Counted from the first letter of the stretch, positions 20,437-28,843 are shown. The stretch: 64,000 bases of DNA from Ideonella paludis (GCF_018069865.1 NZ_JAGQDG010000004.1:540631-604630), one strand, 5' to 3'. The notes: generated by a model not told the origin, from the sequence alone. Numbers and translations are program-made.

Positions 20437-20990
20437 ACGGGCACCCAGACGTGAACGATTTGCCCCAAGACTCAGAAGACACCGCAGCCGGTGGCCTTTC
20501 AGACGACCACCAACGCACCCAACCTGGCGAGCTGCAAGACGGCCCGCCCAAGGTCGCGCTGGGCCACACCATGCCTGAAGTCGGCCGCGTGCCCGTGTTG
20601 GCGCCCTCGCTGCAAGGCTTGGCCTCGCAAGGGGGGGCGCTGCGCCACTCCACACTGGCGCGGGGCATGGAGTTCTCCGGCTCTGCCGTGGTGGTGGGCT
20701 CTTTGACGGTGGCCGGTGAGGTCACGGGCCAGCTCAGCTTGCCGGCCCCAGCCAACGGCCATGTCACCGTCACCGAAACCGGTGTGGTGGAAGGCGACAT
20801 CTCGGCCCGCAATATCTCGGTGCTGGGCCGCACCAACGGCTTGTTGGACGCGCCCGGCGGCAAGGTGTCCTTGCACGGCACGGCCAGCGTGACCGGGCGC
20901 ATTCGCTATACGCACCTGCAGGTCAATGGCGCCGATCTGAACGCGCAGCTGGAACGAGTGCGCGCGGACGCGGATGGCAGCGCGGGCTGA
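20433..20990 (+). CDS. Bactofilin-family polymer-forming protein (second of three)
   Basis: A 185-residue protein with an unstructured acidic N-terminal 65 residues followed by a bactofilin beta-helix core (GSAVVVGSLTVAGEVTGQL, VEGDISARNISVLGRTNG). The start is a TTG at 20433 overlapping the previous stop; a GTG at 20451 is an alternative. Its end overlaps the following gene by 17 bases, so the cluster is translated as a unit. Confidence 0.75.
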   Translation: MNGHPDVNDLPQDSEDTAAGGLSDDHQRTQPGELQDGPPKVALGHTMPEVGRVPVLAPSLQGLASQGGALRHSTLARGMEFSGSAVVVGSLTVAGEVTGQLSLPAPANGHVTVTETGVVEGDISARNISVLGRTNGLLDAPGGKVSLHGTASVTGRIRYTHLQVNGADLNAQLERVRADADGSAG

Positions 20991-21543
20991 ACGCCCTCCC
21001 ATCCAACCCCTGGCGGCTGAAGAGCTGCGCCGCGCGGCACTGGCTCGCTCCACCAAGCGAGGCAAGCGCGTGGCCATGCGTCGGCTGGCTTGGCGCTGGA
21101 CGGTCTGGGGCTTGGGCCGTGCCTGGGAGAAGGCGTGGCCGGTGTGGCTCGCGCTGGCGGCGGTCTTGATTTGGTTCTTCTGGCCCAGCCAAGAAAAGCC
21201 TGAACTGAGCAAGCCCGACAGTGCTGCCGTGCGGGCCGCCGCAGCCAGCGTGCTGGGCAAGGCACCGGTGGAAGAGCCTGTAGCCAAGCCCGCACCAGCG
21301 CCTAGCGTGGCCGAAGCACCCTCAGCGCCAACCGCCGTGGTGGCCCCTGTGGTCGCTCCGACACCAGCCCCAGTGGCCAGCGCGCCTGCGGCCTCCCCTT
21401 TGGATTTCCCGCCCGGCCCCCCTCTGATCTTGCGTTTGGATGACCGTGTCGAAACACCGAGACCACGCCCAACTCGGGCAAAATCAAAACCGCCCCAACC
21501 GGCGGAATTCAGCGTCGATAACAGGAGAGACTCCAGTGAGTAA
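20974..21543 (+). CDS. Hypothetical membrane protein with Pro/Ala-rich periplasmic tail, bactofilin cluster
   Basis: A 189-residue protein: a basic cytoplasmic N-terminus (about 1-50, many Arg/Lys), one membrane helix WPVWLALAAVLIWFFWP near residues 55-70, then a long Ala/Pro/Val-rich low-complexity tail. No known catalytic domain. The layout resembles a TonB-like or scaffold anchor. It overlaps the second bactofilin at its start and the third bactofilin start (21536) at its end, so it is part of the same unit. Confidence 0.65.
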   Translation: MAARAERPPIQPLAAEELRRAALARSTKRGKRVAMRRLAWRWTVWGLGRAWEKAWPVWLALAAVLIWFFWPSQEKPELSKPDSAAVRAAAASVLGKAPVEEPVAKPAPAPSVAEAPSAPTAVVAPVVAPTPAPVASAPAASPLDFPPGPPLILRLDDRVETPRPRPTRAKSKPPQPAEFSVDNRRDSSE

Positions 21544-21967
21544 CCATGACAACCATCGGCCCCCTGCACGCCTGGTGCCGGCCGAGCAGCTGAACAACAT
21601 CTCCAGCCTGATCGCCGAAGGCGCAGTCTTTGAGGGCAACTTCAGTTCGCGCGAAGACCTCGGCCTCAAAATTGACGGCGTGCTCAAAGGCAATATCAGC
21701 TTTGCCAACGGCGGCACCGTGCACATCGGCCCCACCGGCCTGATCGACAACACCACCATCGAAGCCGATCACATCCTGCTCGAAGGCCAGGTGCGCGGCA
21801 CGCTGATGGCGCGCAAAACCCTGGAGATCACCGGCACCGCCACCTTGCTGGGCGACGCGCTCTACGACGCGCTGCTGGACATCCACCCGCGCGCCAAGCT
21901 GCGCGGCAAGGTCGAGTTCCGGGGCGACCTGGAGCTGCGCACCGCCGAAGGCACCGGCTCACGCTGA
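21536..21967 (+). CDS. Bactofilin (third of three, canonical)
   Basis: A 143-residue canonical bactofilin. NISSLIAEGAVFEGNFSSREDLGLKIDGVLKGNI is followed by regular beta-helix turns (GTVHIGPTGLI, ADHILLEGQVRG, KTLEITGTATLLGD). The start is the GTG at 21536, with AGGAGAG about nine bases upstream, overlapping the preceding gene by eight bases. Bactofilins build membrane-associated cytoskeletal filaments that position cell-wall or polarity proteins. Confidence 0.88.
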   Translation: MSNHDNHRPPARLVPAEQLNNISSLIAEGAVFEGNFSSREDLGLKIDGVLKGNISFANGGTVHIGPTGLIDNTTIEADHILLEGQVRGTLMARKTLEITGTATLLGDALYDALLDIHPRAKLRGKVEFRGDLELRTAEGTGSR

Positions 21968-21975
21968 AACGCAAA

Positions 21976-21993
21976 CCGCCCCTGAGGGGGCGG
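21976..21993. terminator. Hairpin between convergent bactofilin cluster and argJ
   Basis: CCGCCCC (21976-21982), loop TGAG, GGGGCGG (21987-21993). A 7-bp GC-only stem right after the bactofilin stop, between convergent genes. It lacks a strong U-run on either strand, so termination is likely but weak. Confidence 0.55.
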
Positions 21994-22032
21994 CTTGTGG
22001 TGGGCGAAGCCCGCTGCAGGCTCAGCTTGGCA

Positions 22033-23265
22033 TCAAGAGCGGTAGTCCGCGTTGATGCGCACGTAGTCGTACGAGAAATCGCAGGTCCACACCGTCGCCT
22101 GGGCTGAACCACGGTTCAGGTTCACCCGCACGGTGATCTCGGCCTGCTTCATCACCCGCGCGCCATCTTCCTCGCGGTACTCGGGGCGGCGCCCGCCTCG
22201 GGTGACGACATGCACGTCGTCGAGATACAGGTCGATCAGGCCTTGGTCCAGGTCGTCAAAGCCCGCATAGCCTACCGCCGCCAAGATGCGGCCCAGGTTG
22301 GGGTCGCTGGCAAAGAAGGCGGTCTTCACCAAGGGTGAGTGGGCCACGGCATAAGCGGCTTGCAGGCACTCGGCCTCGGTCTTGCCGCCTTCAATCTTCA
22401 CACTGATGAACTTGGTGGCGCCTTCGCCGTCGCGCACGATGGCCTGGGCCAGCTCTGCCGCCACCGCCGACACCGCCGCCTGCAAGGCTTGGCCCTCGGC
22501 GCTGTCGAGCGAGCTGATGCGCGCATGCCCGGCTTGGCCTGTGGCCATCAAGATGAAAGAGTCGTTGGTGGACGTGTCGCCATCAATGGTGATGCGGTTG
22601 AACGATGCATTGGCAGCGTTTGTCACCAAAGGCTGCAGCAGCTCAGGCGCCAGCACCGCATCCGTGGCCACAAAGCCCAGCATGGTGGCCATGTTGGGGC
22701 GGATCATGCCGGCCCCCTTGGAGATGCCGGTGATGGTGACCGTCTTGCCGCCAATCTGCACTTGGCGCGAGGCGGCCTTGGGGCAAGTGTCGGTGGTCAT
22801 GATGCCCTCGGCGGCCCGCGCCCAATGCGCAGGCGCCAAGTCTGCCAGCGCAGCGGGCAGGCCGGCGGCAATGCGGTCCACCGGCAGGGTTTCCATGATC
22901 ACGCCGGTGGAAAAGGGCAGCACTTGCGTGGGCTTCAGGCTCATCTGGGTGGCCAAAGCCTCGCAGGTGCTGCGAGCGCGGGCCAGGCCATCGGCGCCGG
23001 TGCCGGCATTGGCATTGCCGGTGTTGATGACGATGGCCCGAATGGCTGTGGCGCCCGTCGCCAAGTGCTCCCGGCAGACCTGCACGGGTGCCGCGCAAAA
23101 ACGGTTGCTTGTGAAGACCCCGGCCACCGCCGTGCCCTCGTCCAACGCCATCACCACCAAGTCTTTGCGGTTGGCCTTGCGCACCCCCGCCTCGGCCACG
23201 CCCAGGCGCACGCCTGGCACGGGCAAGAGTTGTTCAGGGGCAGGAGTGGTGTAGTTGACGGGCAT
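22033..23265 (-). CDS. argJ: Bifunctional ornithine acetyltransferase / N-acetylglutamate synthase ArgJ
   Basis: A 410-residue Ntn-type enzyme of arginine synthesis that moves the acetyl group from N-acetylornithine to glutamate. The autocleavage site is in [13 protein letters not shown], with the nucleophilic Thr at about residue 194 after Ala. Other family segments are [14 protein letters not shown] and [11 protein letters not shown]. The ATG at 23265 is used (MPVNYTTP). argB is also in the window at 49.0 kb but far away. In relatives argJ usually lies next to secA; here 7.3 kb separates them. Confidence 0.96.
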   Translation of the reverse strand: MPVNYTTPAPEQLLPVPGVRLGVAEAGVRKANRKDLVVMALDEGTAVAGVFTSNRFCAAPVQVCREHLATGATAIRAIVINTGNANAGTGADGLARARSTCEALATQMSLKPTQVLPFSTGVIMETLPVDRIAAGLPAALADLAPAHWARAAEGIMTTDTCPKAASRQVQIGGKTVTITGISKGAGMIRPNMATMLGFVATDAVLAPELLQPLVTNAANASFNRITIDGDTSTNDSFILMATGQAGHARISSLDSAEGQALQAAVSAVAAELAQAIVRDGEGATKFISVKIEGGKTEAECLQAAYAVAHSPLVKTAFFASDPNLGRILAAVGYAGFDDLDQGLIDLYLDDVHVVTRGGRRPEYREEDGARVMKQAEITVRVNLNRGSAQATVWTCDFSYDYVRINADYRS

Positions 23266-23419
23266 GGTGAGCAGCAAATACGCAGCAAGAGTGAAGCGAC
23301 GATTGTACGAAGCTACACCTGTCTCAACGACTTGGCGTCAAGAGGCCCAAACGACTTCTTGCTGTGCTGATGCTGCACCGGGCCGAAGGCGATGCCAGGC
23401 CTGCTGAAGCAGCGTGCGC

Positions 23420-23626
23420 TCAAGCCCCCAACCAAGGCCAGGCGCTGCCCAGCACCAGCACGCCCACGCCCAACAGCAACACGCGCCGCACCAGGCCCAT
23501 GCTGCCAGCCTCCAGGCGCTCCAAGGCACCGTCAGCATCGTCGGTTTCGCCAGGGTGCCAAACGGCCATTTCGCTGTGGCCACGCGGCCAGGTGCTGGGG
23601 TCTTGGGTATCGATCGTGACTTTCAT
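23420..23626 (-). CDS. Small tail-anchored hypothetical protein
   Basis: A 68-residue protein starting MKVTIDTQDPSTWPRG, with GGAGG eight bases before the ATG. The first 45 residues are soluble and acidic; a hydrophobic helix (RVLLLGVGVLVLGSAWPWLG) closes it, as in tail-anchored proteins. No known family recognised. It is the last of a run of small minus-strand ORFs downstream of the C11 peptidase terminator, 33 bases after the preceding gene. Confidence 0.55.
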   Translation of the reverse strand: MKVTIDTQDPSTWPRGHSEMAVWHPGETDDADGALERLEAGSMGLVRRVLLLGVGVLVLGSAWPWLGA

Positions 23627-23659
23627 GTTCTTGTCCTCCACTGCAATGGACCCAACGGG

Positions 23660-24013
23660 TCAAGCGACGCGTTGCGTCCAGGTAAAAAACTGCTCCCTCA
23701 TCGGCGCCACCTGCCAGGCTGGCTGGGCCACCTGCCACACCGGCGCTGCGGGTGGGCGAAAGCCACTGAAGCGGCGGGGGGCCGCTCCGTGGCGGGGTTG
23801 GTCGGGCACCACCGGCTGAAACCGGCGCAGGCTCTCTAGCGACTTGTTCATCGCCTCGGGGTTGCCCAGGTGCAGTGCGCTGTCGGCGGCGCGTACGGCC
23901 TCCGAGATCAAGGCACGGGCAAACGCGCCGGCGGTCCCAATGTCGTCAAAGTCTTGCATCAGACGAATGCAACGCGCTTGTTCGGCGCGGAGTTGTTCAG
24001 GCAATGTGGCCAT
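23660..24013 (-). CDS. Hypothetical protein with Trp-repeat C-terminus
   Basis: A 117-residue protein starting MATLPEQLRAEQARC. Residues 1-65 look helical (ALISEAVRAADSALHLGNPEAMNKSLESL). The C-terminus is Pro/Trp-rich with a duplicated motif: VWQVAQPAWQVAP, encoded by two exact copies of TGGCAGGTGGC. It ends FFTWTQRVA. No family recognised. Its start lies inside the end of the upstream ORF (55-base overlap in another frame), and a GGAGAGG lies 11 bases upstream. Confidence 0.6.
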   Translation of the reverse strand: MATLPEQLRAEQARCIRLMQDFDDIGTAGAFARALISEAVRAADSALHLGNPEAMNKSLESLRRFQPVVPDQPRHGAAPRRFSGFRPPAAPVWQVAQPAWQVAPMREQFFTWTQRVA

Positions 24014-24189
24014 GGTGTTGACATCCTCTCCAGTTTGATCAGGCACTGCGCTTGGCGCACCGTGTTGCTTGGTGTGAAGAGCTGGGGCCAAAGGGCCGTG
24101 AACTCGTCACGGATGGCATTGAACCGCTGATCCCCTCGCAACAAAACGCGTGCAAAACTGCCTGAACAACCCTGGTGAGATTCGATCAT
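23959..24189 (-). CDS. Small hypothetical protein
   Basis: A 76-residue ORF starting MIESHQGCSGSFARVLLRGDQRFNAI, with GAGGG nine bases upstream. It has two Cys residues and a helical, basic character, with no recognised domain. Its ATG overlaps the stop of a 20-codon leader ORF by one base, and its 3' end overlaps the next gene by 55 bases. It may be real or a translated leader for the next gene. Confidence 0.4.
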   Translation of the reverse strand: MIESHQGCSGSFARVLLRGDQRFNAIRDEFTALWPQLFTPSNTVRQAQCLIKLERMSTPWPHCLNNSAPNKRVAFV

Positions 24190-24251
24190 CAGACGATTCC
24201 CTCTGCCCCACAAGAACCTCCCCCCATTCGGGTGTGACGGTAGGCCGACAT
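24189..24251 (-). CDS. Possible 20-residue leader peptide
   Basis: A tiny ORF (MSAYRHTRMGGGSCGAEGIV) preceded by an AGGAGG (24263-24268) and a G-run directly before the ATG. Its TGA overlaps the ATG of the following 76-residue ORF (TGATG). Tight coupling makes it worth recording, but coding is unproven. Confidence 0.25.
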   Translation of the reverse strand: MSAYRHTRMGGGSCGAEGIV

Positions 24252-24384
24252 CCCCCCTCGCACCTCCTCATTTCATAGGAGACCTGTCATCAAAATGACT
24301 CAGCAGCTCGGCCAACAGTCTGTGGTTCGGGCCTCGCACCGTCTGTGCGGCTGCTCACCCAAGACACCTCAGCAGGCCCAATAA

Positions 24385-24416
24385 AAAACCCCATCAGGTA
24401 TGCCCTGTGGGGTTTT
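24385..24416 (-). terminator. Intrinsic terminator of the C11 peptidase gene
   Basis: AAAACCCC (24385-24392) pairs with GGGGTTTT (24409-24416), with an inner CAGG/CCTG stem. On the minus strand the stem is followed by TTTTTTAT, a good U-run, so it terminates the peptidase transcript; it can also act on the plus strand. It separates the peptidase from the small-ORF run below. Confidence 0.85.
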
Positions 24417-24522
24417 CGTAGGGCTGCTCTGAAAGCTAAAGCACTTTCATGAACAGCGTGTGACAGCGTCGGTGTGTGGATTCCATGCCGGGCCTGGCCC
24501 CCGGCGAATCTTGTCGCTGGAT

Positions 24523-26205
24523 TTACTTCGTGAGCTTGGCGGCCTGCTCGCGCACCGTGGCCAGCATTTCTTTGGCCACACGGGTCAGCGGCCAGGGGCG
24601 GCGTGGCATGCGGCAGGTGGGCCGGTCTTCACCTTTGGCCACGGGGGCCTGGTACTCCGCTTGATGCACCGGCAACTGCGGGATCTTGCCCACGAAGAAG
24701 GCCTTGAACTTGGTCTCGCGGTGGTACTCCTTCAAGAACTCGATCCAGTTATTGCCCTTCAAGAAGTCGATGACCCCGGTCTGGGCCGGCGGCAGCATGA
24801 TCACTTGGCCGTTGGCATCCTTTTGCGGCTCCCCTTGGGCGTTCAGCAGCGGGAACGGCTGGGGGTCGGTGTCGATGTAGTAGTTGGAGCGCCAGTCCCA
24901 CTGGCCCTCGCGCAGCGGGTCGGGCAAGAAGATGTTCATGGCCAGGGTTTCTTCGGTGAAGTCCCACTCATACTGGCCCTCGTGCGGTTCGTCGGCCATC
25001 CAGGGCATGCCCTTGTCGCCATAGCGCTTGATGTCTTTGAGCAGGCTGGCCAGCATGGCCGCCGCATCTTGCACGGCAGGGTAGCCCGCCATCAGCGGCC
25101 CTGCCATTTGCGCGGCCAGGCTGTAGAGGTCGGTCAACTGGTCTGGCGCTTCCAGCTCCATGGGGAATAGGGTGTCGTACTGCTGGGCCTCAAAAATCGC
25201 CTTCTGGATGGCCGCCACCGTGCCCGCCCGGTTGGAGCTGCTGGCCATGGCGTCCAGCAACTTGCCGGCCAGCACATGCACGCCTTCTTTGATGTCTGCC
25301 ATGCGCGACAGCGCCAGCGCCCCGCCCACCGTGGGGTGGCCACCCTTGGCCGCCAGCACCGCATGGTTGGCGTCCGTCAGCCACTGCGCCAGCTCCAGCG
25401 GCGTGGCCCGGCCCACATCGGCCAGCTTTTGGAAGGCCAGGGCATAGGCTTGGCCGGCGGTGAAGAAGTTGTAGTTGCAAAACCCCCCCGCCGCCTCGGC
25501 ATATGGCGCCACCGTGTGCAGCAGCTCCGCCGACATGTTGAAGCAGTTGTCGAAGTAGATGGCCGCCAACTTGGGGCAGCCCTGGTGCTGCGCCGACTTC
25601 AGCGCCTGGCCCAGGGTGTGGGTGGGCATGGGCTGGTGGTTGATGGGGGTGAGGGGGTTGCCGCCGGGGATTGTGGGGAAGGCCTCCCAGAGCACGGGGG
25701 CACCATCCTCGCCGGACGAAGAAGCTGTCCTGGGTTGGGCACTTTGTGACCCAATGTTCCATTGGCGAACTTGCCCTTGGCACACTGCCTGCCATGTCAG
25801 GCGAGTGAGATCCAACTCCGGCAAATACCCTGCACCATGCCCTTCTATACCGAGCACAACCTGAGCTTTGGGATAAGCCTCATGCACCTGCAGCAAAAAA
25901 TTGCTCAGGGTTCGGTCATTGCGCATGTCCAGCTTCCAAAGACTGCGCAGAGTCATTCCCTCTGGCCCCTCAACGGGGATATGAATCAAGTAACTGTCTG
26001 CTCCCGCGCGATCCATAAGAACCATGACCGGTGTACCTGCCTTGGCCACACGGCGCAAGGCGTCCATCAGAGGGTGGTCTTCCAATGCCTTGGTGGTGCC
26101 ATCAGGAAAACTGCTCAAGGTTTCGTCCGAGCCAAAGGGCACATAGACCGCCAAAACACCGTTTCGGGCTTGGATGAGGGGGGTAGGGGTGATAGACGAT
26201 TGCAT
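24523..26205 (-). CDS. Clostripain-family (C11) cysteine peptidase
   Basis: A 560-residue protein of clan CD. The catalytic His is H123 in LGIEGHGAGYLPE and the Cys is C221 in IYFDNCFNMSAEL, the family's HG and D-x-C-x-M pattern. No signal peptide is visible, so it is probably cytoplasmic unless exported otherwise. C-terminal residues 300-560 carry no domain I can name. AGGAG lies about nine bases before the ATG at 26205. GC is about 70 percent in the 3' two thirds and about 50 percent near the 5' end, changing near 25,700 (residue about 170, between the catalytic residues). It is divergent from the TPR regulator. Family proteases often cleave after Arg, but specificity here is unknown. Confidence 0.82.
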   Translation of the reverse strand: MQSSITPTPLIQARNGVLAVYVPFGSDETLSSFPDGTTKALEDHPLMDALRRVAKAGTPVMVLMDRAGADSYLIHIPVEGPEGMTLRSLWKLDMRNDRTLSNFLLQVHEAYPKAQVVLGIEGHGAGYLPELDLTRLTWQAVCQGQVRQWNIGSQSAQPRTASSSGEDGAPVLWEAFPTIPGGNPLTPINHQPMPTHTLGQALKSAQHQGCPKLAAIYFDNCFNMSAELLHTVAPYAEAAGGFCNYNFFTAGQAYALAFQKLADVGRATPLELAQWLTDANHAVLAAKGGHPTVGGALALSRMADIKEGVHVLAGKLLDAMASSSNRAGTVAAIQKAIFEAQQYDTLFPMELEAPDQLTDLYSLAAQMAGPLMAGYPAVQDAAAMLASLLKDIKRYGDKGMPWMADEPHEGQYEWDFTEETLAMNIFLPDPLREGQWDWRSNYYIDTDPQPFPLLNAQGEPQKDANGQVIMLPPAQTGVIDFLKGNNWIEFLKEYHRETKFKAFFVGKIPQLPVHQAEYQAPVAKGEDRPTCRMPRRPWPLTRVAKEMLATVREQAAKLTK

Positions 26206-26373
26206 CGGTTACTGCTCCTGTCAAGATGTAGAGGTAACGTATGCTAGATCGCGAACCCTCGCAAGCAAACTCACTGTTTCTTGCTGGTGATCCGGCATAC
26301 CGAGACGAAAGCCAGACGATTGAACCTACCTAACCTCTGAATCTTTTGAAACTCTTTGTGACCGCAATCAGAA

Positions 26374-28635
26374 ATGCCATCTAGCCATCGTCTGTCACAC
26401 GCCGCCTGGTCCGTGCTGCTGGATCAAGCGTTGGACGGCTTGCGGCAAGGGGGGGTTCGGCCTTGGCCCGCAAGCCGCTGGCCTCGTTTGAAGCACCATT
26501 TGGAGAAGGAGTGGCTAGGGCCAGTCTGGGGTACCTGGGGTGATCAAGTGGCCCCTCACGAGCGCTGGTCGGCAGCCGTGCATTTACTGCTTCAGTGGGC
26601 GTGCGGTTTGATACGACCAGATCACCAAGCCGCTTCAGGCCTCGGCCAGATTCCCAGAACCGCATGGGTGGAGCAAACGGCATGGCGGCCATTGCTGGCC
26701 ATCGCCGCCACCTCAGGCCTAATCTCAGTTCCAGACTTTCCTCGCCACTACAGACGTAGCCCTGGTGAAAGTGCGCTGGACGCTCTGTGTGGCCTCTGGT
26801 CGGTCGGAACCAGCACCACTTACCGGTATATCGAGAAGGGCCGCCGCACAGTAGTCGAAGCTCTTGTAATTGCGCAACTCAATGCGCAGCAGCGCTGGAC
26901 TTTGCGGGAAGTTGCTATGGCAACTCGTGGCCCTGGTGTTTCTGAGGCTTGGCACCAGGAACAGGCGAAATCCCTGCTCCAGTATGACCACGCGATGGAC
27001 GCGGCGTGGCACTACATTCATGCTCAAAAATGGCACCAATTGGCCGAATTACTGAAGCGCCGATCACTCGAACTGGCCTCACACCCGGAACATAGCGCAT
27101 TGAGTCAACTGCTCAGGCGCTCAATCACTGACACCTGCAGCAAGGTGGCCGTGACACTCGGAGAAAGCTTCACTTGGAGTTGCATTGGGGACTCCGCAAA
27201 GGAGCTGCACTGTTTGCAGCTGGCACTTCGAGCCGCAGAGACTATACGTACACCGGAGAAGCCATTTTGGCTGGGCAAGGCGATGTATGCATTGGGCTAT
27301 TTTTTTAACGCCCGAGATCCTGATCAAGCCATCAGCCATCTGGAGGCTTCGGCACAGCAGTTCCTTCTCTCATCTCAACAATCGTCCTGCGACGATCTGT
27401 GCCAAAGTCAGAATGGGTATGTAGCGGTTTTGGCGACACTGGCATTTGTTCAATTGCGCCGAAGTAGTCCTCAAGGGACCGTGCTGCTACACGCTGCAGA
27501 TATGGCTGCAGCAGAGTGCAAACACTTGGAAGTAGATGCCGAGGGAATGCTGCTCAAAGCTCAGGCTGAACATGCGCGTTGCAACGATAACATTGAGGAC
27601 GCTATACGTTATCGTCAGCAAGCGTTGGTGCTATATCAACGCGCGGGAGATCTGAAAGAAGTTGCCGAGTCTCACAACAATCTGGGCCAGCTGTTAGTGG
27701 TCGCTGGTCGCATAGACGAGGCAAGAAGATACTGCAATCAAGTTGTTGATATGGCGAAGGTCCTCTCAGTCAGACCAGAGACTTTACTCAGCGCACACGG
27801 TGGACTTGCATTGGCAGCGATGACCATTGGTGAACATGAAGTAGCGATCTCCCACCTACATAGAGTCCTGAGAATCAGTGAAGAGGCGGGGCTTTCTAGG
27901 CACAGGCTGACCGGACTGATCAATTTGGCTGAAGTTCATTACTTGCGATTTAGATCTCTAGGCGTTGCATATGATGAGCAAGCTGGAGACCTATACACAG
28001 AGCAGAGCCGCTCGCTTGCGATTCAGTTGGGACTCCCTCAGCTAGAGAATAGAGCCCAATCCCTGAAACAAGCCACCCTCAACCCCCAAACCGCCGTCCA
28101 CCACCTCCTCCCCGTCGAAACATCCGCCCACCCCGGCGAGTTCGCCAAGATCGAGGCACTTCGCGCCGAACTGGCACTGCCCCGCCCCCCGACCCAGCGG
28201 GCGCGCACGCACATCGCCTTATCTCAGCTCTATTTGCGCATTGCCGCCAAAGAGCGAGACGCAGCGCGGAGCCTGATGCAAACGCATGGCCTCAGTGACT
28301 TGGAATCGGAGTTGGAAGCCCTGCAGCAAACCTGGGCGCATGACGGCAACTTGGCCAGCCAGTTGAACCAACGCTGGCGCGAGCAAGTGGGGGATTGGCT
28401 GACGGAAGCACAGCGCAAAGCCGTGCTGGCGCGGCTGCTGGAAGAAGGCAGCCTGAGCAAGAGCAGCTATGGCGAGGCCGCCGAAGTCAGCCCCGCCACC
28501 GCCAGCAAGCACCTGGGCCTGTTGGCCGACAAAGGCCTGCTGGAACAGCAAGGCCGCGGCCCCGCCACCCGCTATGTGCTGCCTTCGGCAGCAGCCTCAT
28601 CAGGCGGCGCACCCGCCGCACCGCCGGTGCATTGA
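26374..28635 (+). CDS. TPR-repeat protein with C-terminal winged helix (putative regulator)
   Basis: A 753-residue protein. The N-terminal 150 residues include an HTH-like stretch (SVGTSTTYRYIEKGRRTVVEAL). Residues about 200-560 are helical TPR-type repeats, for example AIRYRQQALVLYQRAGDLKEVAESHNNLGQLL. The C-terminal 60 residues form a winged helix (YGEAAEVSPATASKHLGLLADKGLL) ending in GRGPATRYVL, as in Fic-type and related wHTH modules. This suggests a ligand- or peptide-sensing transcription regulator. No clear Shine-Dalgarno precedes the ATG. GC rises sharply near 28,070. It is divergent from the C11 peptidase and convergent with the GG peptide gene. Confidence 0.78.
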   Translation: MPSSHRLSHAAWSVLLDQALDGLRQGGVRPWPASRWPRLKHHLEKEWLGPVWGTWGDQVAPHERWSAAVHLLLQWACGLIRPDHQAASGLGQIPRTAWVEQTAWRPLLAIAATSGLISVPDFPRHYRRSPGESALDALCGLWSVGTSTTYRYIEKGRRTVVEALVIAQLNAQQRWTLREVAMATRGPGVSEAWHQEQAKSLLQYDHAMDAAWHYIHAQKWHQLAELLKRRSLELASHPEHSALSQLLRRSITDTCSKVAVTLGESFTWSCIGDSAKELHCLQLALRAAETIRTPEKPFWLGKAMYALGYFFNARDPDQAISHLEASAQQFLLSSQQSSCDDLCQSQNGYVAVLATLAFVQLRRSSPQGTVLLHAADMAAAECKHLEVDAEGMLLKAQAEHARCNDNIEDAIRYRQQALVLYQRAGDLKEVAESHNNLGQLLVVAGRIDEARRYCNQVVDMAKVLSVRPETLLSAHGGLALAAMTIGEHEVAISHLHRVLRISEEAGLSRHRLTGLINLAEVHYLRFRSLGVAYDEQAGDLYTEQSRSLAIQLGLPQLENRAQSLKQATLNPQTAVHHLLPVETSAHPGEFAKIEALRAELALPRPPTQRARTHIALSQLYLRIAAKERDAARSLMQTHGLSDLESELEALQQTWAHDGNLASQLNQRWREQVGDWLTEAQRKAVLARLLEEGSLSKSSYGEAAEVSPATASKHLGLLADKGLLEQQGRGPATRYVLPSAAASSGGAPAAPPVH

Positions 28636-28681
28636 GGGCTTAAGCGGGCGTGGTGCGGCGAAGCAGCTAGTCCGTCTGGCC

Positions 28682-28843
28682 TTAGACGAAGGGAAAGCTT
28701 TCCCATTCCAAAGACGGTGGAACCGACACGAAGGGAAACACCTCCCACTGCGGCTGAGCCTCCACCGACTGCACACCCCCTGCCACCTGCTGGAGTTGGC
28801 TGAGGTCGAGTTCTTGAGGCTGGGTCATGGTTGGGGTGTTCAT
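28682..28843 (-). CDS. 53-residue double-glycine-leader peptide with repeated W-E-x-F-P-F-V core
   Basis: A short gene with AGGAG ten bases upstream of the ATG at 28843. The leader (residues 1-23) ends ELDLSQLQQVAGG, a classic double-glycine leader as in class II bacteriocins and many RiPP precursors. The predicted 30-residue core has two copies of a motif, QWEVFPFV and EWESFPFV, the second at the very C-terminus. The repeat is also visible at DNA level (TTTCCCTTCGT twice). No Cys; Trp, Phe, Pro, Val and Glu dominate. Convergent with the TPR/wHTH gene. No C39 transporter or known maturase is in the window. Confidence 0.72.
   Translation of the reverse strand: MNTPTMTQPQELDLSQLQQVAGGVQSVEAQPQWEVFPFVSVPPSLEWESFPFV

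Noticed and set aside
24295..24384. Plus-strand 29-codon ORF with an AGGAG 13 bases upstream, ending at a terminator
   Set aside because: The spacing is long, the sequence MTQQLGQQSVV shows no family, and the terminator is explained by the minus-strand peptidase. A short transcript is possible but unsupported.
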